Made by a program: the position numbers and the translations under genes. Shown here one piece after another: positions 1 through 13,338 of a stretch of 64,000 nucleotides of DNA. The notes below the pieces were generated by a model that ran no database searches, had not been told where the DNA came from, and worked only from the letters and a program-made list of their open reading frames with translations. The stretch comes from Stereum hirsutum FP-91666 SS1 (lineage: Eukaryota; Basidiomycota; Agaricomycetes; Russulales; Stereaceae): NCBI RefSeq assembly GCF_000264905.1, contig NW_006763147.1, positions 1,169,709-1,233,708 on the forward strand, in the 5' to 3' direction. Positions within the stretch are counted from its first letter, which is position 1; every line of letters starts with the position of its first letter.

Positions 1-713
1 CTTTGCCGTTCGCTGACCACCCAACTATGACCTAGTTCGCTATCATGCCCACCAATTTTGTGTGGCTTGCTTGTTTCTGGGTTCTGGGGAAGTGTGAGTG
101 TCTTCAGTTCTTCCCGAATCTGATTTCCAGATGCTCACGGAAATCTGTAGGCTACGTCAACTCATTCCTGGCGATGTAATTACTCAACCTTCTTATCATC
201 ATGATTACGATACTTACGCAGGATACGCTTCAGCTTGAACGGCAGGGAGTCCATACGTGAGCGGTCTACGCAACCTTCTGATGGAGTCATGCATCTATCT
301 GCTTTGAGGTCTGTAACCCAAGAGGATACTTTGATCTCACATGGTGGCGTGACTAGCATTAGCCAGAAGGTGCGCTAATTTTTTCTGCACTCGCACAAAT
401 CTTTCATACATATAATATTACAGCACACTCGGCCCACGCTTGCGGTTACCGTGGAGACTACAACGGAATACAAGAGTGACTATCGTAGCTCACCCAACTC
501 TCCCGTGTCAACAACGTTTTTGACCACGCCCCGCACACAACACCCTCAAGTAAGTTTCCCTATGCTATCAATGACCTGGAGACTGACAGCATTTTGTTTC
601 CCGATTCACAGTTGAGTCCCCTTCCGGAAGTTGGGAGTGTCGATTCAAGAGCGCCTTCCGTCACTTCTATCTCGATTCCTCATCCAAATACGCGACAGAG
701 AGCATATTTCTGA
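1..713 (+). CDS. DUF6534 membrane protein, C-terminal part (5' end outside window)
   Basis: Only the last exons are in the window. From about position 45 the frame reads a hydrophobic helix (NFVWLACFWVLGK), then after a short intron YVNSFLA and after another LNGRESIRE. This is the characteristic end of the DUF6534 domain, usually written as FVxLAxFFxLxKxYVNSxLAxLNxR. A Ser/Thr-rich cytoplasmic tail follows, containing TVETTTEY, and ends at TGA 711-713 after one more intron. The same tail motif (VQTVTEY) occurs in the next gene, so the two are tandem paralogues on the same strand. DUF6534 proteins are predicted multi-helix plasma-membrane proteins expanded in Agaricomycetes. Their function is unknown. 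The exon limits were inferred from GT-AG signals. Confidence 0.7.
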
Positions 714-1555
714 AGGCTGCCTTGTACGTTGCAACCGTGTCGTCTTCCACTGTATACCATATGAGTCCGTCGTGTTTGCTCAGCGTTCGTTATGCCTATG
801 CTTCGTTTCTGGACAATCTATGAAGGGATGTCAAGGATTCTCGGCGCTTCTCGTACCACATCAAGCAACACGGTACCACGGCCCCATCTCCGTAGAAGAG
901 GAACTGCCTTTCTCGATATTTGATACTGGTTCTCAAGATTATATCGCCGGGTACGAAGGTAAAGCTGATCCCCTTAACGAGGCTGTGAAATTGGCAACCG
1001 CTGTCACGTCTTCTTTTTCTATCTGTGCTCCTGAGTTCGAACCACCGCTCATCGAAGTTGATATTTTCCCCCAAATGTGGGCCTTGTTACGTTGAAGTGC
1101 TTCTTATGTGATTATCGTGGTCTTACAACAAGCTCAGACATTGAGATACGCTTTGACAAGTCAGCTTCACACCAAAGGCTTCTGGTGTCCGTGCGTGGTG
1201 CATCTGTGGTAAAGGCTTTTGGCCCTACTGAGACAAGTCTGATATAATAAACCAGAAGTCCGCTGTGAATTACCTCACACAACGGCGACACTCGGCGATA
1301 TCAATCGCAAGGGAAAATCTCGTGCGGCAATCTTTACGCGGATGCTTCGGTTCAAATTGTTCGAGGGTGTTCGTGACCCATTGTGTGGCGTTAGATATGC
1401 TTCCATCCTACCGAACGTCGAAGCGGAGCGCTGATGGCGGCCTGATGAGCTCAGCCCGTCGCTCGCCCCTGGTCTAGTCATTTGGGCCTTTATATGCGGG
1501 CCCTCCTACCAACGACGAGGCCAGTTCATGTTTACCCCTCGGTGCTTTGGCTTGC
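714..1555. other. Intergenic region between tandem DUF6534 genes
   Basis: I see no recognisable gene here. Short open frames exist on both strands but show no family signature. The stretch should hold the 3' end of the first DUF6534 gene and the promoter of the second. Confidence 0.4.
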
Positions 1556-3906
1556 ATGTCATCGCCGTCACAGCTTGAACTCACCTTCGGAAGCACGCTC
1601 ATTGGACTCTTGGTTAGCGGGGCGTACGTGCTCTTTACCGTTTACTCTTTGAACCTTTCTCTAAATGTCCGCTATATAGACTGTATGGTATTACATTGGG
1701 CCAGACGTGAGTACGACGTTGGCTTAGAGGTAGAGCAACTGGTTGACCAGTTTCGACCATTCTACGTGCTAGTGTGACGTACTACCGGTAAGAAACATCT
1801 CACTAGTATGTACCCGACATATCTGCTCACATAGCCTCCTCTTTTTAGTCGCTTCCGCAAAAAAGACAGGCCCTTTATCCGGTGGCTCGTATTTGTTCTA
1901 TGGTACGTGCGCGCTCTCCCGACGATTCGGACCATGTTTGTATTCACCTCATTCATAGGGTTGCAGACACGTTACATCTTGCTCTCTGTACCCATACGAT
2001 TTACTGGTGAGTTAGAATTTATGGCAGACCAGCCTATGCCTGGACACTGAAATCATTTTAGGTACCTGGTTTCCAACTATCTCCGGCCCTCGGCGCTGTT
2101 AGAGACAGAGTGGTAAGCACTCCCTCATTCGCTCCAACGTTGAAGCTACCTCTAAGGACCTCATTTCTATCACTCAGGAGTATAAATGTTGGAGCACAAC
2201 TTCGACTTCACAATTACGCCATCTGATCACCCTTTTATCATACAGCTACAGACGGACTGTAACGTTCGTCGACCCCATATACATTTGGCTTCCTATCATT
2301 AAGCTCGTTGACGATTTTTGCAGGGGTTCATTGGCTTTCTGGTTGAATGGTATGCTTTCACCGCTCTCAAGCCAGGGCATACCTGACGTACGGATTCATA
2401 GCTTCTTCGCATGGAGGACTTGGCGCCGTAAGTCGGTCATCCACGCCTTTGCCCAGCTACTTGGGCTTACAACATGATTTCCCAAGTGAGCAAGAACTAC
2501 TTCGTTACAGGGTGCATAGTGAGTGAGGCTTGTCATTATGGCAGTCAAGTGTACCCTGAATTCACCAAACCTGTGACTGGTTTCAAGGTCATACTTGCAT
2601 CGATTCATTTCGGTAAAAATCTGGTCATAGTTTTTGGTAGGGTGAATCTGACCACAAGTTTGTGTTCCTCATTCGTGTTAGGACTTGGAGTTGGTGGGTC
2701 AGCCTTGGTACTCTGTCATTCTTCCCTACTGACAACAGAAGTCTAGTGTTCACCGTCAAAGCGTAAGAGAACCAGTGTATCGATCTAGACCTTCTCATTT
2801 GAATTATCCTATCGTTTACAGCTTCGAGATTAAGGAGTTCTCGCGCTATGATACCCTTCTGGTGCGTACCTCAGCCGTTCCAGGCAGATTGATCACAACT
2901 ACTAATACTTCATCCGCAGTGGATCGCCTGCACGGGGCTTGGATCTGCAGCGGTCGCAGACATGTTAATCGCCGTTACAATGTGCTGGTACCTTTACCAA
3001 AGCCGCACCGGGTTCCCGTCGTACGCACCTCGAGCCTGTGGAAATGATCCGTGTACCCTGTTTCATTGACACATTGTACGCAGGACCGACTCCATGATCA
3101 AGACTTTGATGTTATACTCCCTCAACACTGGCTTGTTGACGAGGTATTTCCGGCTCCGCTTTTGTTTTGGAGCGAGCGACTGAATGACGGATTGTACAGT
3201 TTAATCGCTTTGTCTTGTGTGATCACGGTAACATTATTGGAGTAACTGTGATGCTGATGAACGTCCGCTGACCTAAGAGCGTAGTATGCAGTGATGCCAC
3301 TCACCTTCGTTTGGATGGGTCTCTTTTGGGTGCTCGGGAAGTGTAAGTCATTTCATTTCTAGCGAACGAGCCTTTCAAGCCTGGTCTTTGTCAACTGAAT
3401 GTTCCCTTCAGGTTACGTTAACTCGTTCCTAGCCACGTATGCTCTCTCCAGCGCTCGTATTTGACACTGTAATCAGTTGATGATTTCTTTCGCAGGTTAA
3501 ACAGCAGAGAATACATTCGTCAAAAGGTGAACGACGGCGGGCCCTCCTTCATCGACATGTGTGACATGCAGAGCAAGAGTCGTCGGCCCCAGAACGAGTC
3601 CCAAATTCTCCCTGTTCAGAACTCGCTACCAAACAAACATAGCAGCAGTGTCCATCATGGCTTGGAATCATCCTCGCCTATAGCTGTCGTGGTGCAGACG
3701 GTGACGGAATATAGGACGGACTTCCAGACTCGGGAGATGGACTCACCAACGGACCATGGCAAGAGGACAACATCTTTCGAGGAATGCACACCGATTTCCG
3801 TAAGCTCCTTTTATATATTGCTTTCCTAATAAGCTGTGTTTAATAAATCGCTTTGTAGGCATGGCCATTGAACCGACATGATAAAATAGCGGATTCCAGT
3901 CAGTAG
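1556..3906 (+). CDS. DUF6534 domain multi-pass membrane protein
   Basis: Start chosen at ATG 1556 (MSSPSQLELTFGSTLIGLLVSG), a typical DUF6534 opening with the first membrane helix. Many small introns follow. Readable exon pieces in order are RFRKKDRPFIRWLVFVLW, DTLHLALCTHTIYWYLVSNY, FFAWRTWR, VSKNYFVTG, WIACTGLGSAAVADMLIAV, CWYLYQSRTGF, TDSMIKTLMLYSLNTGLLT, FVWMGLFWVLGK, YVNSFLATLNSREYIRQ. A hydrophilic tail ends at TAG 3904-3906. This order of about seven helices plus the YVNSxLATLN motif identifies the family. The exon around 2160-2340 is hard to define, so the model there is uncertain and a local lesion cannot be excluded. The protein is probably about 350 aa. Its role is unknown; a receptor-like function has been guessed only from topology. 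Confidence 0.75.
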
Positions 3907-5280
<1,374 letters not shown>

Positions 5281-5400
5281 ATGCGTCAGCATTTCCTAGA
5301 GTTTGTTCTGCGCTACCTTATATATAGTATCTTGGTACACTGGGTGCCCAACTGCTCCCTTCGTTCGACTGCATTCCGTTTTCTCCATACGCGCAACACA

Positions 5401-5817
5401 TCATGCTTTCGCTGGAAGGGGAACGACGGTCGTCTCTCCGTGCTTGAATGTCCTCACCCCAGTCCTCACGATTCTCAACTTAGACGGACAGTTCGGATCC
5501 GGACACGCTACCTCTGCATCTGTCGTCATCCAGTCGTTCGGCTGCGTTACTCGCTGTTTCGCCGCCAGCAAAGGTAATACTGCACCTGATCAACCAGTTC
5601 TGCCGTAAGTATCGCTCTACAAATGCATGGGTGGCAAAGGTAGAGAAGAGAAGTACAGACCGAGAGAGTATATGGAAAAACCTTGCCCAGGTGGCAGACA
5701 CATCAACTCTCCTTCGAGCGTGAAGTGGTCACCCTCTTTAGCGCCACACATGATTTTGGCTCCTGGTGGGCAAATAACTTCGACCCGAAGATCATAGAGC
5801 TCGAATGTGTCGTCCAT
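5401..5817 (-). CDS. TIGR04076 family protein
   Basis: Small cytosolic-type protein of 113 aa. The first exon (5661-5817) starts at MDDTFELYDLRVEV and reads ICPPGAKIMCGAKEGDHF and LPPGQGFSIYSL. After an intron (5586-5660) the second exon reads AVLPLLAAKQR, NDWMTTDAEVACPDPNC and VRTFKHGET. The Cys-Gly-x-K-x-G-D, PPGQGF and DAEVACPDPNC blocks are the hallmarks of the TIGR04076 family, found in bacteria, archaea and many basidiomycetes. No biochemical role is established. The frame continues upstream to 5913 only with a GTG, so the ATG at 5817 (good context, GACATGG) is preferred. It converges with COQ5, with only about 120 bp between the stops. Confidence 0.87.
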
Positions 5818-6236
5818 GTCGGTTAAGAGGTTTTGGAGCGTAGGATTGTGACCAACCCGAGGAGAGCTTGTTGGGGGAGATCGTAAGTAGAAAGCTGTAT
5901 CCGATAACGCCACAATGTAGCATCCTCCCCGGAGGCGTGTTTATTCGCCGAATAGATCTCCATCTTGCTATATATCATGAGCACGCACACTGTTAACTAA
6001 ACACTTTCGTATAGGGCCAAAGGGTATGATGATGGTTGCGCGTGTTACAACTCAAAGCATTATATAGATCGTATAATGTCCAAAGAAAGTCCATGAAAAA
6101 CCGCCCTCACTGCAGGGTCAAAGCTGAGTCTTCAAGTCAGTCGCCTGACAGTCTACGTTAGTAACCAAGCAGTACGATGTATTACTGAAAGACGACTTAC
6201 ATCCACTATTTCTCCATCCCACTCCATTTCCCCCCT
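5818..6236. other. Intergenic region
   Basis: No gene recognised. It should contain the promoter of the TIGR04076 gene and the 3' end of the small secreted protein gene. Confidence 0.4.
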
Positions 6237-6572
6237 TCATGAGGAAACCCCACAGTCAATGAAAACCGATCCTCCCCTAGTCTTTTGGAAGTTGAGACAA
6301 TGATCCGCATTCTCGCTGTTCCCGTTCTCCGCCGATATAAAGCCTTCACACCCAGTACCGTTGAACAGCAGAAAAGTGCAAGGGAAACTGCTGCCTGTGC
6401 TCATGAACAGAGACGCGCCCGTCTGATGCCTGCATTCAGTGTGGTTGGAGATGAGGTCGAAAGCTTGGTTGACGTGGCCGGTGCAATTCGCTTCGGCGTA
6501 TTGTTCGACGTAGGCGGCGGAGGCGAGGCTTGTACTGGCGAGAAGGACAGCGGTAGAGAGTAAGAGCTGCAT
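6237..6572 (-). CDS. Small secreted protein with six cysteines
   Basis: Single-exon coding region of 111 codons with a clear signal peptide (MQLLLSTAVLLASTSLASA, cleavage likely before AYVEQ). The mature part is about 92 aa with six cysteines (EANC, TECR, FPCT, GTGCEG, DHCL, IDCG), compatible with three disulfides, and two or three N-glycosylation sequons. No domain family was recognised. Upstream there is a strong TATA box (6751-6760) and a probable 72-nt intron in the 5' UTR (6588-6659). Such short secreted Cys-containing proteins are common in mushroom secretomes and are sometimes effector candidates. Nothing here shows a specific role. Confidence 0.75.
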   Translation of the reverse strand: MQLLLSTAVLLASTSLASAAYVEQYAEANCTGHVNQAFDLISNHTECRHQTGASLFMSTGSSFPCTFLLFNGTGCEGFISAENGNSENADHCLNFQKTRGGSVFIDCGVSS

Positions 6573-7271
6573 GGCGAGGATATGGACCTAGTCGGAAAAG
6601 AAAAGGCGTTCAAGTTAAGAAACAAGGTATGTGGGAAATTGCCCATTAAATAATCGTACCTGATGATATACGACGAAGTTTTTGACGACGGGAAGACGAT
6701 TGCAAGCGTTTTGAGCAAGATATGGGGTACATTTCAGCAAGCCCCGTCCTCGCTTTTATACTCGTGAGGGAGCCATGAGGGCGCTTTCATGTGCGTCGCA
6801 TCAAAGCACAATATGTCCTCCCCCTCGCACAGCAGAACATGGAGTCGCGCGCGTGGAACATGATATTACTATGATGTGCGCAAGAGTGCACCGTAAGGTT
6901 CTCAGATGGAGGCAAAATGTACTGTTACGGTGATGAAGAAAAGAGTGCGAGCTCGGGCTGCCTGCCCGTATGAGAAGAAATGATGGAGGGCGAGAATGGC
7001 CGAGAAAGCGAACATGCTCCAAATGCTGGCCTCAGCAGCTAGCGCACTCAGCCTCCGGCACCACTAGACCTTGGAACATCTAGCCAGGATTGTTTAGGAG
7101 CATGTAGGAAACATACGCCGGCCGTCTAGCGCTGTCTGGAAAAATGTTCTAGGACATAGATCCTGACTTAAGAACGAATCATACAAAGCCCCAATGCCAC
7201 CAATCAGCAATCGGGCCGGGAATATCATAACTTCGTGACGACCTATCCCATCCACAGGGGTCAAGCTGGAA
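6573..7271. other. Upstream region of secreted protein gene; 3' side of RRP6
   Basis: The 6573-6760 part is the leader and promoter of the secreted-protein gene. The rest, 6761-7271, shows no gene that I recognise. Confidence 0.4.
6751..6760 (-). promoter_or_regulatory. TATA box of small secreted protein gene
   Basis: TATAAAAGCG read on the minus strand. A probable start of transcription about 30 nt downstream is followed by a leader exon, a donor GTACGATT and an acceptor CCGACTAG just before the ATG at 6572. Confidence 0.5.
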
Positions 7272-10200
7272 TTACTTGAAAGTATGACTCTGGTTCCCGC
7301 TCTTAACCTCTCTCCTATCCCTCGGTGGCGCCGGGAAATTGCCATACTCCAGCACGCCACTCCCTGTTGGAACGAAAGCAAGGAACGAACAGGATCAGCA
7401 AAACATAAAAAACACAGTCCTCTATGGCCGAAGGCGCACCTTTGTTGTTCCTCTTCTGCTTCTTCTTCTTATCCCTCCTGCTTTCTTCTCTCGCCTCCGG
7501 CTCATCATCCAAGATATTCTTCGCGCCCTCGTAGTCAAATGGCTCCATCTCCACAACCTCGCCCTCCTCACCTTCTTCACCATCCTGCTCATTAGCCTGC
7601 TCCTTTTCCTTCTCCTTCTTCGCCTTCTTGCTACTCTTCGTGCTCGGTGTACCCGGCTGAGAGTCCGCTGTACTCGTCGTGGCCACCTTGTCACGTTTAC
7701 GTTTCTTCTGCCGCTGACCGACTACGACGATCGCGTTATCAATTTCGGTGGTGTCGAGAGTAGATTTCAGACGTTGCGAGGCCGGGATGAATGGGATTTC
7801 TTCGGTGGCGCCGTCGATGGGTTTTGGTGGCATGGCTTCTATGCCCATTACGGTGGAGTCGACGACCATAGCGTCGTCTACTTTTGTCGGGTTAGTCGCG
7901 TTGTTCGTGGCTACGTTGACAGGGATCTGCGAGTCCAAAGCCAATTCAGACCACGAGGAGGGATAAATTGACGAGACAGAATAAGACAGCGAGATGAACA
8001 TACCTGAGGTAAAGTCGGCGCGACCACCAACGTGCTGTGTATCTTCTTCACAACGTCCTGGAAGCGGGACTGCATATTCTGGACATCACGAGCACGAGAC
8101 GATTCTGAAGCTGCCGATGAAGAAGCCCCGTGGCCGAAGAGAGAGCTGCGTGGCGCAACGTAGGACGAGGTCGTTGCTGAAGATGTAGGGATTGGTTTGG
8201 ACGTGGTTGCACTAGACAAGCCTGAACCAAAGAGTGAAGATGCCGAGGTGGATTGTGTTGCCGAATTCGAGGGATTTGACCATAGTGACGAAGACGGAGG
8301 CGTCACAGAAGGCACGACGGTTGAGGGAGTGGAATCGACGACCATGCCATCTGGCGTATTAAGCGGCGTGGGTGCGGGGGTTTGTTCGATGGGAGCAGGT
8401 GTCTGTGGGGTGGTGGCACTCAGACCACGCTTCAGAGCGACCCGGATACAGTCCAAGAGCTCCTTCGCACGTCTTCGTATAACGGGTGGGACGGAATGGA
8501 ACATATGCAAAAGCGCAGCCATATCGTTCGGGGGCCGTTCAGCGAGCTGGAACACGAAGTGGTTCGCCAGAACGTATCTGCAACACAAACGCACATGAGC
8601 TCTCCATCGAATTACACCAAAACAAAGGAGGAGGCAGGAAGGTGGAACATACCTCACACTCTCATCTTCCTCCCTCGCGGTCCTGTCCCTCCACGCATGA
8701 ACAGCCCTATACACCTCCCTCTGCACTCCACCAGGCCCATCCGCCACTAAGGCGACCTTATTCCACTTCTTCGCCATCGTGTCCCATCCGCCTGGTCCAC
8801 TACCACCTTCCACATCATAATACTCCCTCTCATACACTCTCAACGAGGTCTCGGCTGATCGGGACAACACTTCGCGTACATATCCGTCAGGACCGGGAGG
8901 GATGAGTGCCGTCACTGTTGAGGAAGGGTTGATTGTGGAAGGAGGCGGTGGCGTTGATGATGATTGAGGGGACTGAGCACGGGATTGAGAGCGAGAGAGA
9001 AAGCGGTCGAGGAGGGCGTTACGGAGGTTGTCGTAGATGTAGAGAAGGAAATGTGTGTCTGACCGAGCGTATTCGAGCATCTCCTGTGGCAGAGGCCTAA
9101 CAAGTGACCCAAAAAATTAGCACGAAAGGCATTGTGGCGTATCGTGGGGCCAATTGCCTACCTGACTCGCCAGTCGGCTAATTGATACCGCTTATCGGCA
9201 GTGAAGTCGCAGTACATCTCGAGGAGGGAGGCGAGGCCATGTCTGGGAAAGTCGAGGACTTTTGAGGCGTGGAATGTATCGAAGAGGTTGACGATGTAGA
9301 GGTTGAAGTCTTGTTGTAACCATGCGACATCACTCTCTGCACCATGAAAGATCTGCAGAAGAATGCCGGTCAGCAGGTATATTCAATGCTGAACAGAACG
9401 ATACCCACCTTTACAATCTTCGGATCCGTAAACACCTCATTCAAATCCTCCATCTCGTCCCTCAACTCAAACGGATCAACGATCCAATCCTCCTCCCTAC
9501 TGCTAATCTGCATCAAACACACAAATCCGCCAAATGTCCGATAGCTGTGGTACTCAAGGTCAACAGCGATCTCTTGTGCGTTACGGAGCTTGTCGAGCAT
9601 GGTGGCGAAGTCGATAGAGGTGGAGACCCAAGTGAAGGGCGTCTCGGCAAAAGATTTTGGGGTGATTGGGGACTGCGTTTCGAACATGCGAGAAGGGTAG
9701 GTGATATTAGTGATCTCATGACGGTATGGATGTGGCGGTCTAAAGGGGATGTGGTCAGTCATCTTATTGAAAAGGACAGGTTCGTGGAGGAACTAGCTGG
9801 GTGCTAGGTTTAAATGCTCGTCGCAAAGGAATCAATCGCGTTGTGTGTCTCAAACGTGGTCGCAAAAGCCGAAGCTCTCTTAGCCATGTAGCGACAAAGG
9901 CTCTCACGCGTGCGGGCAGAGTGCAGATACACAAGCAAAAGAATGGATGATATTCGGCGAGAATACTACGTACATCGCCTTTTCAGATTCAGGATCATTG
10001 GGATTGAAGTTAAACCCAAGTGGCACCTGAGCATTGTATTTGTGGCGCAACTGAGGATACCATACTGCTCCGTTCGTGTTCACGGGTTTCCGTTTGAACT
10101 TGAGCTGAGGCTTTGGTAGGTGTGCGGCGTGTTGAACAACGGGTGCAGGCGCTAAAGCAGTTCGTTTGGGAACGGGTGGAGGGGGTTTAACGGCAATAGC

Positions 10201-10640
10201 AGGTGCTTTGGTCCGTCCGGAGAATTGGTCTAAAGAAATGTCCTGAGAGGATGTCAGACGTCTCCTCGAAATGATATAATACCGACAAAACTCACCGCTC
10301 GTTCTAGCAATTGATCCATGGACTCTACTATGGTAGACTCGAACCTATCCACCAAGTCATCCTGATCCTCTAACCTCGCCTTACCCTTTCCTTTGCCACT
10401 TCTTGAGCTGTCTGCCGTAGAGGCCAAAGACAGAAGCCTGTTTACTAAAGAAAGAGCCCTGTCACTGCAGGCATCCAGATTATTGGCGAAGTCCTTGTCA
10501 ATAGACTTGTAAAACGCGACGTCGGAAGGTAGCCCCGCAGAGTGCTTCGTGGCCTTGAGAGCAGCGGCCTGGAGTCCGGCATTGTAGTCGTTGAAGCCGT
10601 CCTTTGTCAGACCACTCGAGCTAGACGACGAAGATGCCAT
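7272..10640 (-). CDS. RRP6: Exosome complex exonuclease RRP6 / EXOSC10
   Basis: Nuclear 3'-5' exoribonuclease that trims rRNA, snRNA and snoRNA precursors and degrades aberrant RNA with the core exosome. ATG at 10640 opens a PMC2NT domain ([21 protein letters not shown] through [15 protein letters not shown]), which binds the Rrp47/C1D partner. A linker exon reads [23 protein letters not shown] in pieces. The DEDDy nuclease follows: [14 protein letters not shown] (D and E), [14 protein letters not shown] and LFDTFHA, and [16 protein letters not shown] (Tyr and last Asp). An HRDC domain is seen near [16 protein letters not shown]. The tail has IPFIPASQR, a Lys-rich basic segment suited to nuclear import, and SGNQSHTFK before TAA 7272-7274. 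About eight exons, roughly 900 aa, slightly longer than human EXOSC10. Confidence 0.95.
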
Positions 10641-11221
10641 CGTAGGAAAGGCCGAGAAAAGGAATTATCTCCCGGTGAACGTCGAGCGGAAAGTGAAGCT
10701 CGTAAAACGACTTCAACAAATTTCGACCAAATGTGCTTTCTCGAAATGGCCGATAATTCTCACGTTCCACGTGGCTTTATCCGAACCCTTTCAAGGAAGG
10801 AGTGGCCCATAACTCGCTTTCCTACAGCTTTCCACACCGACCATTGTCCCTTTGGGCCACTTCGAAGTCGGAAAAGCCCCTGCGATATTCTCGCTCAATC
10901 GTCCTGTTATCCAAACGAGATCCGTCTCTGCATTCTGAAACTCTGAAAGGCTGGGCATCTTGGGCCACACAGCTTTCCAACTGAAATGGTCACACGGCCG
11001 ATCAGCCTCCGCAAATGGTCCACGGAAGAGCGGAATTTGTCGCTGTGCTATGACGGATGTCGTACCTCGGGCTATAGTTAGGAGTTAGTCTGCGGGACTT
11101 GCAGAACTTTCATTACTCGAGCTCTCTGTGCTATCCCCTTACAAACCCTCATCCCCTTATGCTCATTGCTTGCATCTACCTGTCCTAACCATCACGACGA
11201 ACGCGCCACCATACTACCATC
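10641..11221. other. Divergent promoter region (RRP6 / pseudokinase)
   Basis: Spacer of about 580 bp between two genes transcribed away from each other. No gene recognised. A pyrimidine-rich stretch (about 11125-11220) precedes the ATG at 11222. Confidence 0.4.
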
Positions 11222-12485
11222 ATGACCGAGCGAGTCCTCCCTGGCCAGACTATCTCTGAGTCTCCGATACACTCGCCGGATGACTCCAATAACTCTTCAG
11301 ATACAGAGAGTCTCTCAGAGCTAGAGGAGTCTGTCGACCACTTGAGTTTTGGGCATCCGCTGGAGAGAATGGTGCCTGTGGAACCGTTGAACGACTCGGA
11401 CGGTGCGGGTCGAAGTAGCTTTTATCAATTGCCTTCACGGTCGTCTTCGTGCTCTTCGACCTCATATTTCGTGTGCGTCCGGTTTTACCCTTCTCCTCCT
11501 GAAATGAAACTGACTGCCTCAACCCTATAGAGATTACGAAGCCGTGATAGACGAATATCTATCCACGTACGCTGATTCGAACTACAAAGACCTGGTTAGT
11601 TTTGCTTGCCCTTTGCTCATATCCCGTATCCAGCCGTCTAGACAGTCTTCCCCCAAACGCACACAGGTCTTCGTGCAATCGGACTCGGACTGCTTCTCGC
11701 CCGCATGCTCCCTCATCATTAAACGAATGTCCACGGACAGCCAGGAAGCTTACGTCCTCGCATATCTGAACTCTGACGAAGTCCGCCAAGACCCATGGAA
11801 TCCTGCCCCACGAGTGCTTTACGCCGCCGAGCGTGGGGACGAGACCATCGTCTGCATGGAGAGACTCTTCGAGTTTGATCAACCACCATTCCAGACAGTT
11901 GGCAATGTTATCGAGTTCATTCGTCAAACTTTAGAAGTACGTCCTTCTCCCTTCCTCTTAGCGTGCCAAAGGCTGACCGACTTTACAGGGCCTGGCATTC
12001 CTCCATGAAAACCGGGTCATCTTACACTCGTACGGCGACCTGCACGGCACCATGATGGACATCGGCGGCATGTCACCCGATAATTTTGACCGTACGAAAT
12101 ATCCCGTGCGCTATTATCGCATCAACTTCTCGAAGGCGGAGCAGCTTGAACCCGGAGTCTCAGCACATTACAGTGAATTCCATAAGGACGTGCAGGACTG
12201 CGGTGCCACTCTGGAGCGTATGCTATTGAACGTGAGTATCATTCTTCCGCTGCCCGATATCCCCCATAGTCGTAGCAATCTTAATGACTATTCATCGCCG
12301 CAACACAGGTACCCAAAGCCGGTCCTAAACTCAAGTCACTCGTAAATGCCATGAAGGGTGGAGGTTTCGGCGGAGAAGACAGTCGGAAGCTCTTCGAAGC
12401 GTTGTGCAAGACTATCAGCCACGATACTTATTCTATGGAGCTGCCAGAAAGTAGCAGAAACTCTTCCTCTACTGAGCGGACTTAA
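11222..12485 (+). CDS. Protein-kinase-like protein, probable pseudokinase
   Basis: Five exons giving about 335 aa. The N-terminus is acidic and Ser-rich (SPDDSNNSSDTESLSELEESV). The middle resembles the Agaricomycete kinase-like family: YEAVIDEYL, CSLIIKRMSTDSQEAYVLAYLN, IVCMERLFEFDQPPFQTVGNVIEFIRQTLEGLAFLHEN. At the catalytic loop the usual H-R-D-x4-N is replaced by HSYGDLHGTMMD, which lacks the HRD arginine spacing and the metal-binding Asn. The DFG site, expected after PVRYY, reads INFSKAEQL with Asn in place of Asp. No glycine-rich loop is evident. The protein is therefore probably catalytically dead and works, if at all, by binding. Splices at about 11470, 11595, 11938 and 12230 keep phase; stop is TAA 12483-12485. 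Confidence 0.7.
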
Positions 12486-13278
12486 CTGTGTGGTCAACAA
12501 GCTACATAATCCGAGTGCACTTCCGAGGGTACACGGACCAGGGACCTCATTCATTGTTTCTTTTCTCTCATCTATCCATCGATTGTGCACATCCACACTA
12601 CTGTATCCTATGCTGTAGCTTTTCCTGTAAAGATTGTATTTCTCCTTGTCATCAATATCACAGGTGCTCTGTACTTCCAGTCATATCCTGCCAGGCTCAC
12701 GGCGCGCCACAACACATAGACACCGCATCGTGGCCCGGAGTTTGCCGAGGGACAACAGTCAACCACCCATAGCCGCAGAACAGCTTGTTCCTTTCCTCGA
12801 CTCTCAAATTTCTTCGATGCTTTGCTCCGTCTCCATGGTTTTGGCGAAGGCATTTCTTTGCGGCGGGATCCAAGTCTTGTTGTATCTTCAGCTTCGAAGT
12901 TTTGCCACGTCATCGTCGCCCCTCGGCCACCGGTACCGTCTCAACATTGGCAGTTCATTCAAGTTGGTGCTGGCTAAGTATACAATCGAGCCAGGCGCGC
13001 TGTGAATTCATGTATGACTGAGGTGCCTTTCCCGTGTGCGAAGAACTCTCTCCGAAAAGTGCTTCTCCACCTCAACAGACCAGACTGCGTCTCCGTGGAG
13101 ATCTTCCATTGGCTCTGGGTTCTGTATCCTGAACAAACTTTCCTTCCTTCCTTCTATCCTTCAGTCTCATGCCTCTCCGCAGGCTCTCACTGCCATGACG
13201 CTGTGTTACTATCATTACGCGATGTTATTCAGTTGGCTTGTCTGTCATGATAATAGCTCAGACACCCGAGCGGATCCG
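12486..13278. other. Intergenic region
   Basis: No recognisable gene. Short open frames lack family signatures. The right end leads into the promoter of the disrupted PEBP2 gene. Confidence 0.4.
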
Positions 13279-13286
13279 TATATATA
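13279..13286 (+). promoter_or_regulatory. TATA box of disrupted PEBP2
   Basis: TATATATA 40-47 bp upstream of the old start codon at 13326. The promoter therefore appears preserved although the gene behind it is broken. Confidence 0.45.
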
Positions 13287-13330
13287 GAACGGAGGGTGCG
13301 GATAGAGACACTCCAAAGGCTCGAGATGCT

Positions 13331-13338
13331 GCTGGCGC
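13331..13338. repeat. Target site duplication of MITE-1 (left copy)
   Basis: GCTGGCGC, repeated exactly at 13546-13553 on the other side of MITE-1. Confidence 0.85.

Noticed and set aside
631..1095. 154-codon open frame on the plus strand
   Set aside because: It overlaps the last exon of the first DUF6534 gene in another frame and shows no recognisable domain or intron pattern.
5818..5913. Longer N-terminus for the TIGR04076 protein
   Set aside because: The upstream start is GTG and the added residues have no family similarity; the ATG at 5817 matches the usual family start.
7339..7971. 210-codon open frame antisense to RRP6
   Set aside because: It is the complement of the Lys/Glu-rich tail exon of RRP6, where biased codons keep the opposite strand open.
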